Assembly: GCA_000310025.1 (NCBI GenBank)
Contig: FN648398.1
Span: 927,799-958,687, forward strand
Reading direction: 5' to 3'
Length of the DNA stretch: 30,889 nt
Source of the DNA: Ectocarpus siliculosus
Lineage: Eukaryota; Sar; Phaeophyceae; Ectocarpales; Ectocarpaceae
Shown in pieces: positions 1-10,200 of the stretch. A program made the position numbers and the translations under genes. The notes below the pieces were generated by a model. It ran no database searches. It had not been told where the DNA came from and saw only the letters and a list, made by a program, of their open reading frames with translations. Within the stretch, counting starts at the first letter, position 1; each line of letters begins with the position of its first letter.

Positions 1-563
1 GGGGGGGGGGGGGGGGGAAAAAAGGGACAGGATGATTTGGGGGGGGTCAACAAAATTGGGGGGGGGGGGGGGGGGGGCCTCCATCGTCCGACGCTGGGTG
101 CGCCAGCAACGAGTGTTTTCGCTGCTGTTGCTTTTGGCAGTGCTTAGTGCTGCCTGTTTGTCATCCTCCACCGCTTTGTTCCCGACTCTTTCAGAGGGGT
201 TGACTCCAATTCATGTTCACTAGTTTTTCTTAACTACAGCAGTCGGTCACGGTGAACGCGCACATTCCATCCAGCAAGCACCACACATGCCAAATCATAC
301 CACAACACACCACAACACACCACACCACACCACCCCGGCGCGGCGCGACAGACGTACGGCTTCGAGAACGAGTCGTGTACGCCCCCCCCGTCCCTTCGCG
401 CTTGCGTACACAACGCGCGCACCCCACCCCTCCTCGCGGGAAACCAACGAAACAAGCCAACGCCCACAACCGAAACATCGCACGCGCGAAGACTATTGTA
501 ACGCCTAAAACAAGAGCCCTACACGCAAAATAACCGACACGAACATAGAAGAGAAGCCGGAGC
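1..563. other. Region downstream of the kinase gene
   Basis: It starts with a 17-base G run and a second G run at 58-77, and contains a CACAACACAC-type repeat at 295-340. It would hold the kinase 3' untranslated region. No clear polyadenylation signal or other gene is seen; the small open frames here are low-complexity. Confidence 0.4.
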
Positions 564-1218
564 TCACATGCCCGGAGCCGGCTGCAGATCGCACGAGGAA
601 ACAGTTCCCCCCTCCGCTCCTCCCGCGCGTGCCGGACACTCCCCACCCTCCGTCCTATCGCCGCTCGGCCTTCGAGACCCGTGATTGCTCCGTGATCCAC
701 CGCCGTGGTTGATGTGGTCGACGTCGATGTGGAGGTTAGAGGGTAGGCTATCGTGGCGCTGCTGCTGGCGCTGCGGAGCCGGCGACGCCGTGCGTGTCCA
801 ACCGCCCAGGAAAGGGCCCGGAGCACCCCACCTCGATCGCCTCCCGCCGCCGCCGCCGCCGCCGCTGCTGCCGCCGCCGCCGCGAGAAATATTAAAGCCG
901 TTGTTCCCTGACTCGACTTCGTCGAAGTTACCTCCACCCGCCGACGCGCGCATTGGGGTTCCTCCAGCGGCGGTTGCGTTCGGCTTACTGCCGTTCCCGT
1001 CGCCGTAGCTGCAGCCGCCGCCGCCGCCGCCGCTGTAGCTCTTCCGCCGGACGCCTCTGGGCCAGCCGAACTGGGTGATGTTCCCGGTCGCAGTGGGCGT
1101 CACGAGGTGGTTCAACGTGCCCGCGGGGGTGGCGGCGGCCGGTGACGGGACCGAAGGGGCCTGGGACCCCGGGCTGTTCGCGCGGGAGGCGAGGGAGCAA
1201 GACGACAACGGGCCCGGG
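564..1218 (-). CDS. Kinase gene exon 19: terminal exon, disordered tail
   Basis: The frame opens at acceptor CCTGAAACAG (one base completing a phase-2 codon) and runs 217 codons to TGA at 566-564. The tail is rich in Ser, Gly, Pro, Asn and Arg, with segments such as [18 protein letters not shown] that look like real sequence rather than pure repeat. Its link to exon 18 across a 2.8-kb intron rests on matching phase. It could instead belong to a separate gene, and the stop could be skipped if a further exon lies off the window. Confidence 0.55.
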
Positions 1219-4200
1219 CTGTTTCAGGAACAGCCGTCCAGACCGTGACCCAAAGACGAGCGAAATATAATAGGAGGAGGGGGGGGGGGGCAGGAAGGAA
1301 GCAGGAAGGGGTAAACATTTTATTAGGAGGAGCGGGGGGCGGCGGGCAGGAAGGAGGCAGGAAGGGGTAAACATTTTATTAGGAGGAGCGGGGGGCGGCG
1401 GGAGGGTGGGCGAGGGGAGGGAGAAGCGGGAAGGGGTGGCGGTGTTGTTGTTTTCGGCCGATCTAATGGTGACAGTTCCCCCATTTTTCGAGGTGAGACG
1501 TGCTGCACTTTTCAGTGTATAGTAGAGTACTACATTTTTCGGTGTATTTTTTCGTACATGTACAACCATCCAGGGTCACACAGGAGGAGGGGGTAAACAC
1601 AGGGGCTTCTTCTTCTTTTTCTTTTTCTTTTCGTGCCCCACGTTCCTCCTACGGTGCGTGCTGAATTTTATTTTTTATCGCGAGAAGGGTCCAGCCGTCC
1701 CTTTCCCTCATATACGGCGCTATTTGTCGAAATTTGGTACTCACAAGGAAAGCTTTTTCAGCTTTTGTTCGCTTTCACCCGCAAATTTGTAAACTTTAAC
1801 TTTTCACCCCATGGGGAATCGAAGTCACGATTTTTTGCGACTAGCGGTTTCGAGGCTACCACTAGACCACCGGGGCGACCGGTGTTGGGTAGGGACGAAA
1901 TTAGGTGACCAAGGTGGTCGTTGGTTCGGGGCGGGTCTTCAATGGGGTCCAACAGATTTTCACGCCAAGAAAAAAAAAAACGGGAAACAAACCCATTTTT
2001 GTTCAGCGTGCTCGGAAAACAACAAGCTTGTAATTATCTATTGTTGTTGTTGTTGTCTTCACATTAAAAACCGTTCCGGTCTCCGCTCAGTACCTTCTAA
2101 TGTCCGTACTATACTATACTATACTATACTATACTATAACAGTCCAACTGACGCGGACGCCTTCCGTGGTCACAAGCCAACTGCCCCACCGAAGGGGGGG
2201 TACACCGTTCAAATAAAAAAATAAAAAATCGATACCAGAAAATATTGCTCCAAGGCGCGAATTGTTTTTGTACCCAAACGAACAGAAAAAAGAAGCAACT
2301 AAAAGGAAAAAAGGCCAACGACCGGGAATCTATGCATGCAGAAACGGGGAATGATCCGTCCTAAAATTGCCGAAGACAACGCGTTAGGATGTATTCAATC
2401 GACACTGACGCAATTCCGTAATAAAAAAAGCATACACGTACGGAGAATCGAACTCCGGGCGTAACCGTGGGAGGGTTACATGTTACCACTACACCACACG
2501 TGTTTTACGATGCACAGTATCAACATTTCCGATATCAAAATGAGAGAAAACAACTAACGATGGCCACGCCAACGTCAACGTTTCTACGTTACAGTATCGG
2601 CATTGTGCTGCTGAGGCGATCGAGGACAAGGGGAGGGGGCACCGTACGTCGCCGAATAATCCCCCCCTTCCCCCTCTGGACTTGCTGAAATAACCACGAT
2701 ACTTTGGACCGGAGGCAGCGAAGATCTTATCGCGATACGGACAGAGAGAGAGAAAAAGCTACCCAGGATGCATCATCGTTCCCTGCTGGCAGCGAACTCA
2801 ATATACTGCTGTCGAGATATCAGGATTAGTCAATTGACCCACGGGCATGACGGCATGCTCTTCCATTCACAGCAGCGTATGCTACATCCTCATAACATCA
2901 TCGTCTATGGTCTACAACCAGACGTCGCAAACGCCGCCAATAAACTGCGTGCGCGCTTGTTTGTGAACTTCACTACTAAGACTGAGCCAAACATAAGCGG
3001 CGCTCGAACGGGGGGAGAGAGGGGCGCAGGTCACACCTGCCACAGCGCCAGCCGCCGTCGACGTATCTCTCCTGCGACGGAAAAAACTCTCCCGTCCTCC
3101 GGGGGGGTGCGCGATGCGCCCATCGGGACCCCCTCCACGAAGGCGACGGGGAACTGGCGGGACAACACCGGGAGGGCGAGATCAAAACAACGGAACGGAA
3201 AAAAAAAAAAAAACGCAGAGCAACACTGGTCAATAGCTTCCACCAAAGCGGCAACCACAATCAGTTTTTTACCCGTCCTGGTGCTGCTGGTGCCTCTCGT
3301 TGGTCTTGTTTCTGCGGCTAAGTTCGTGGCAGAAGCCTGGCCCCTTTTTTAAGCTGCTTCAAAACAAAAGAGAGATACAAGGGGTTATAGAATTGTGTCC
3401 AGTTTGTTGGATAAAATTAAGTATAAATTAAAAATCACTTACACTTATCCTGTATTAATTTTTTTAGGGTTTAGCCTTGCTTTAGCCGGCGCTATTTTTG
3501 GCGCATCGTTTATTTTAGCTTCGTGGCAGAAGCCTGGCCCCTTTTGACCACGGTAACACGCAGGGAGGGAGGAAAACATGCTTCTGCTCCTCTTCCCCGT
3601 TCCCTTTTATGTAAACGGTAGGTCGAAATAAATGTAGTCGTGGAACGCCGATCAGCAGACACACAAAAAAAAGAGACGAGGTTGGGGTAGCATACGGCAA
3701 AGAAACACATAAAATAAGTCTTAAAAGGCGGGTTCTCTGTACGCGCTGACACAATCGAAGGGGGGTATGTGTGCCTTGCTCATTTCAACGAGTGATTTTG
3801 GCACTGCCATGAGCAGCAGCAACAGCAACGACAGAGGCACAGCCGCAGCAACAACAGCCACAACAACCACAGCAAAAAAAAAAAAAAAAACAACCACAAC
3901 AACCACAGCAAAAAAAAAAAAAAAAAACACAACAACCACAGCAAAAAAAAAAAAAAAAAAAAACAACAACAACAACAACAACAACAACAAAGTACCGTGG
4001 GGAGTACGAGACATCCCGTCCCCGAGGAGTAGGAGTCGCCGGAAATATCGTCCACGCATCCAGAAGCTCGCCATCGGTAACCTGTCGAAACCAACCGTCA
4101 GTCAGTCGCCATCGGACACGGTTGAAAAAACGAAATACGTTACTTCTTCGGTTCCGAAGCTGAACCGATTACCATGTCCATGGTACGAATAAAACTATGG

Positions 4201-7200
4201 GCGTACAAACTTGTAGCAACGACCAACACATGCGACAGCGAGCGACTGTTTATTTCGTTCTATTAACGAGAATGAAATACCTTAGGTTACGGAGGAGGGG
4301 GGGGGAAGTCCGCCACCGAGGCCAAAGGTGGCACGCACAATCACTTACCGCTCCGAGGCGGAAAAAGAAAGACAGAAACCGAATCACACCGCACCTGAAG
4401 TTCGCCGTCTTTGCCGCCGGGTTCTTTTAAGGCCTCCAGGCCTTCCGGGGGAATGGACCCCTCAACCGTAACCCAGGGGTGACTGATCGCGGCCTTGAGG
4501 TTTTTTGGATGCTCCGGGTCTTTTTCCAGCTTCCGTCGTAGGAGGTTTTAGGTAATTGCAAAAGGGGGGGCCCCGTGCGGAGAAGGGGGGGGGGGGGTGA
4601 GGAAGCGGTCCTGGTGATGCAACGCACCACCTAAAACTACACACGGATGACGAAGAAAGAAAACGTCAAAATCGGATACCCGCTTAGTCAGACGAACAAG
4701 CAACAAGGTAGCACCTTCCGCAAGAAGACCGCATGCTGAAGAAACAGACATGACGCCTTTCATCTGTGGATGGAGATGAACTAGTTGCGTTTGGGCAACA
4801 AACAACAAAATTGTCCAAAACCTCTCCTGCCAGTAGAAAACATCAACCTCCTCGCGGTAAAGAAGGGTAGAGTGCACGTGGGTGGTCAACCTTAAAACAC
4901 GTGGGATCGAGGGCTTGCGAGCGACGAAAATGGCTGGGACGTGACGACTTTGGTACCTACCATAGACGACGCGGAAGCCCGTACGTACGTGGTGTGGCTA
5001 TCACCCGGGCAGACAGACGTGTTCTCGTCGTCAAGACTTGGGGCGGCCGACGCATCCCAACACAGCGCCCCAAAGCATTTATCAAACCAACTGACATAAC
5101 CCAGTATCAACCCACCCTAACTGCGTGACACTTCTCCGAAGCCTCATTTGCAAGTAGTCGACTGCATGGCAATTGGAGGCGTACCTGTCGCTCAAAACTC
5201 CTAACAATCACATCCCTCGTCTCGCAAGCTTCGCCCGCAACATTTCGACACTCCGCCGAAGCCTCAAAAGCTCACCCGCAAGTAGCCGACCATGGGGTCG
5301 TAAGCCTCGAGGTTGGTCAAGACCCCGGACGACAGCGTCCTCGTCCCGTTCTTCAAGTCTGGCTCGTCCGCTACCGCCGCGGCCGCCGCTGCCACCAAAC
5401 CACCGCCGCTACCACCGGCTCCCCCATACCCCACGCCCGCGCCGGCCGCGCCACCCCTGACCCTGATGCCGATGCCCCCCGCGCCCTCTAGGGCAGCCAC
5501 CGAAGAGGGAGAGGAGGACGAGGGGGAAGGGAAGGAGAGCTCCCTGTGGGTGACCATGATCTCGAGCTCGGAATGATTGCCCGAGGGGGGCCAGAAGGGC
5601 AAGGTGCCGTAGACCATCTGGTAGAGGGTCACGCCCATCGCCCACACATCGCAGGCCGGGCTGTGTGGTGCGTGTTGTTCGCGTTTTGTTGGGTGGGAGC
5701 ATAGGTAGGGTATCGCGAACGTTAAGTTTAAGAGGGGTGGGAAAGGTTTTGTAAGGAGCGGCGGTAACGTTGGGGGTTGATGCATATGCGCATGGTGTTG
5801 AAATTTCAACGATTACTGCAACACACCGCGGGCAGGGGCGGGTTCAAGTACGGTGATGTGACGGAGCAAACGACAACAACAACGACAACGACAACACCTA
5901 CCTGACCGTCGTTGATGCCCCGAACAGCTCGGGCGGCGTGAAGGCCGGCGTCGAAATCAATTTCCCCTTCATCTTGGAAACTTCCTCGTCCTCCGTCTCC
6001 CCGGACTGGTAGAGCGAAATGAAAAATGACCACCACAAACGGAACACACGGTAAGAACGGACCGAACATGACGGAAATGAACGCGGTATTTGAGGAAGTA
6101 CACCAGAGCCAGACGCAGAGAACCCGACTGGTGCTATGCACCGAACGGAGTAGACCGGCACCAACAGGGCGGAATGGGCTCGCAACAAAGTATCCAAGTC
6201 GGATCGAGGCTAAATTTCGTGTGTCATCGCCACCGTCAGGCAAAGGTCATGTTATAGAGACTTTAGTGTAGGACCCTCCGCCGAGCTAGATGTGCTCCAT
6301 AATCCCATCGTCTAAACTTTCCCGCCAAATGGTTGGTCTCTTATTTCTTCAGCAAACCGTTTTTTAATTCCGGGCCCGTTTCTGTAGATGGGGACAAAAA
6401 ATAAAGGTAAGTGGGTGCCGCGTTGCACAAGATACCATACGGTCCTCTTCGCCATGGAGTTATCGAGCTTTACTACTTGGTCTAGGGGGGGGGGTTATCT
6501 TACGCTTCCTACGGTACACGCAACTTTAACGTGTAACTGTTCCCGGACCTCAAGGTGCTCGGGGGACGCTACCCAAGAGCCTCGAAACAAACACCATCAA
6601 CACGAAAATGCTGGGGAAGATACCGACGCTGTTGTTGTTCCCCGCACTTGCCTGGCTCTGCAGCATGACGGCGGCGCCGAAGTCGGCGATCTTGACAGTC
6701 CCGTCCTTGGCCACGAGCAGGTTTTGGGGCTTGATGTCGCCGTGCACCACTCCGTGCTGGTGGAGGTGGTGGAGGCCACGGATGCAGCCGAGGAACTTGT
6801 CTCGAGCCTCCTCTGTGTCCATGGGCGAAACCACGACGCCCTCGGGGAGAAGCGGGCCATCCGCGACATACTCCTGCAGGGAGAGGCGGAGACAGAGAGA
6901 GAGATACACAGAGAGAGGGAGAGGGAGGGGAAGGACAGAGAAACAAAGAGAAGGAGAAAGAGAGAGATGTGGGTGTGGTTGTGCTTGAAGTGATTTTTTG
7001 CAAGTACTGGGAAAAATTTATGTTTGATGTTTGATTAACGAGGTCGTGTCGTTCCTTATACTCGCTGATACGGTTGTCGCTAGCGTCGACAACGCGCGGG
7101 GGTGGGTGGCAAACGTAAAGACAAGACCGTTCGTACAAGGCTCCTTCTTGTGCCAGGCTGGGCTCGAAAGAAAAGCTGGACTGGGAGAACCCCACCGTCC

Positions 7201-10200
7201 TACCCTCTTTGTCCGGGTGCAGTGTCTCACATCATCGCACCCCTATAAACGCACGCATGACCGCGACTAAACCTACCCCCCACCTACGCAGTATGCCGTG
7301 CCTCCTACGCGCACCTGGATCATGTAGAGCTGCTGCGCCTTGGGGTCATCGATCACTTCCCACAGGGTCACGATGTTCGGGTGCCTCAGCTTCTTCATCA
7401 CCGCCACCTCGCGCCTCAGTGTCTCGGCCAGGTGCTGGTGGCCGCCCTGCCCCTGCCTCGACCGTATGCCGCCGCGCTTCCGCTTGTCCATGACCTTCAT
7501 CGCGTACTCCTGGTCTCAGGATAGCACGCAACGTGTCGATTTCGGTGGCAGAGGATGAGAGGCGTGACGACTAACGCCCAGACTATCCTGTCGCTCGAGT
7601 TTATCAACTCCATTTCTTCCGGTTTCCTCAGTCTCCGTATCTATACCTTTGCTCTCTCAGTCTCAGGTTTCAGCCTATCTCTTCCGGTCTCTTCTGTCTC
7701 TGTGCCGACACCTCTGCCCTCTCAGTCTCAGGTTTCAGTCTCAGTCTCTGCTCTGTCTCTGCCGTTGTTTCCTCTTGTTGTGTCTCTCCCGCTCCTTCTT
7801 GGCCATGTCTACGACGTCGACGACCGAAAGGACTACCACCGCCCTGTGTGTATGTTCCAGTGCCATGGGCGGCACGGCATTTTCGTCACGATGGAACCGT
7901 GTGTGCCCCCCCCATCGCCATCACGATCATGGGCACCTCCCCTTCCCCCCAAAGTAGCAAGGAACGATTGGCGATGTGTCTTGTGGGAACAATGCTCCGT
8001 CCGCTCGAGGATACCTGGTCACGGGTCTATAGAAGCCGAAATCAAATAATTAGACTTAGTCAGCGCTGACTAGTCTAATGGTTTGATTTCGGCTTCTATA
8101 GGTCTTACAACTCAATAAGGCATGGCGAAACATGAGCACGCCCCCCCCCCCCCCCCCCCCTATCGAGGCCTACCCAACACCCACCATGCCGGTTTCCCCG
8201 TCCCGGCAAAGGTGTACCGACCCGTACGAGCCTTTCCCGAGCTCGCAGATGATGCGGTACTTGTTGATGATGATGGTTCCGTTGTTGAGCTTGCGCTTCA
8301 CCACCTTGACGGTCTCGCGGAAGCTCGACCTTCGAAGCGAGTGCGACGACGAGCTCGCGGACTGGCCGCAAGGGGGCGTCAAGCTCCTGGTCGGCGAGGC
8401 CCCCCTTACCTCTGCCGCCGTCCATCTCCCCCTGCCTCCGGGCCTCCCCGTCCCGCTATCGGCGGGGCGGCCCCCGCGACGACCACCGCCGTCTTCGCCG
8501 CCGGGGCTGCGGCTGGACGGACTTACGCTAGATCGGGACCGGATCAGGCGCCTCGGCTGTTTCCCGCGGCCCCGCTGCTGCAAGAGTAGACGGGGAGGGA
8601 GGAGTTAGCTACTGTATTCATCCTCACCCGTGACCGCTTTGCATCCGTCGTTTCCTAGAGTCCGTCCGCCCGGCGAGTGCGTGGTTTCTTCTATTAATAA
8701 AAGTGGCATCAAGACAGCGTCTTTTTTTCGTTTGGAGCTTGCAGGGCCTTCCTTCCGTGTGATCGAGGATGCCAATGTATTCCTTGTTGATGACAAATAC
8801 GTGCCCGTGTTTGCTAAGCAGCCGCTGTCTGTCACTAAGACTCACCATACTCGGGAAAAACGAAGAAAATGCGCGAGCGTCAACACGACTGTCCGGACAG
8901 AGTGGCGGCAGCAACAACTCCCCTTAAAACGATGACGACGACGACAACGACAACGACAACACACCTGCTTTTCCTGCTCCTCCTCCAGCTGCTGAGCTCG
9001 CTGCTCACGGTAGAAGGCCCGCTGGTAGGCCACCTCCTCCAACACCTCCTGGAACCGTTTCTCGTTCATGCAAGACCGGAAGTCTTCCTTGGTGATGCAT
9101 ACACACCGCACCTGCGTTTGTCGGGGGATAAATTAGACAATAAAAAAACGGCGGGGGGGGGGGGTGTACTCATAGTCGTGCATGCCGTAGACGTTAGACC
9201 ATTGACCTCGCATCCCTACAAAGCCGGGACGGAGCACGCCGGGTTCTCACCGGACCAGGCTCTCACATCACCAAGCGCGAAGCGCCGTGGGCTATTCGGC
9301 GAGTCGCATGAAGGGTGCGCTGCATCCTGCTACGGGTGTTCGGCATCTTGTGCTTACTTCCTTGCGTATGGATGACAGCTGCGTATGACTTAGTTTATTT
9401 TCTGGTGCTTTCACTTCCAGAGACAGTTGTAAGCGCTGTGTAACTGCCTCGAGGATGATTGACCATTTTAACGCAACGTGGCGCGATTTCCCCCCCTCGC
9501 GCGGAGTGAGGGTTCTCGACCCCGCACAACATGATCTACTCGACCACCATTGTGATTACCGCAAAAAACAAAAGAGGTAAGAAAAAGACGGTGACCTGGT
9601 TGCCGAGTTCACGAAGTGAATTGGCTTGTTTCACAACGTCGTTGCCAAGCGACGAAAACCCAACCCCGATGGCAAACACCGGGGGGGGGGGGGGGCTTTA
9701 AACTGGAACAAGTGCGGAGGAATCGGGCCATTCGTGAGCCAATAATCGTAGCTCGGGTGACCGGCTAGGTGCTATCCATGCGGCCTTCTACAGGGACCAC
9801 CACTATGCCTTGAACCTGGAATACTACGGTCCATGAGGATCAACACTCCAGGGTTTACCGACAAACATGAACGACGCCACATCAGTCGGTCGGTTCAACG
9901 AACCGCTAACCACACAAATCGCTACATGTAAAAACCCGTCGTTGCAGCCGTGAGAGTAGAAACGCGAATACATGGATTAGGCAAAGGCGACAAGAGCGTC
10001 TCACCTCCTCCGTAGCCCTAACGCTGGCGTTCCGCGGTTCTCCGTAGATGAGGGCCAGTTCTCCGAAGTAGTGTCCCTCGAACATTTGTACGAGGAGTTT
10101 CGTCCGCTCCATGTCGGTCTCGGGGTCCATGGACGTCTCCAACACGTCCACCGTGCCCTTCACGATCATGTAGAAGACATCTCCGTCCTCGCCTTGCCGA

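Larger units (their letters stand above)
1219..3995 (-). other. Intron 18 of the kinase gene
   Basis: 2.8 kb containing the 55-bp tandem repeat, the tRNA-like relic, the ACTAT microsatellite, the tRNA-Gly gene, the AT-rich insert and the AAC/A repeat. Its length leaves room for an unrecognised small exon. Confidence 0.5.
7510..8184 (-). other. Intron 12 of the kinase gene
   Basis: 675 bp holding the 73-bp palindrome, the eroded tail with its C run, and TCTC-rich repeats at about 7640-7790. Confidence 0.8.

Noticed and set aside
32-223. Short plus-strand frame with a hydrophobic, signal-like stretch
   Set aside because: It begins in G-run sequence, is only 63 codons, and has no supporting splice sites or domain.
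230-937. 235-codon minus-strand frame overlapping exon 19
   Set aside because: It runs in another frame over Gly/Ala repeats and lacks complex sequence; the frame ending at 564 is continuous with a consensus acceptor.
3721-4192. Long open frames on both strands (Leu/Phe/Val or Thr/Lys/Asn-rich)
   Set aside because: They translate the AAC and A-run repeat; only the first 86 nt of the minus strand (4081-3996) has splice and protein support.
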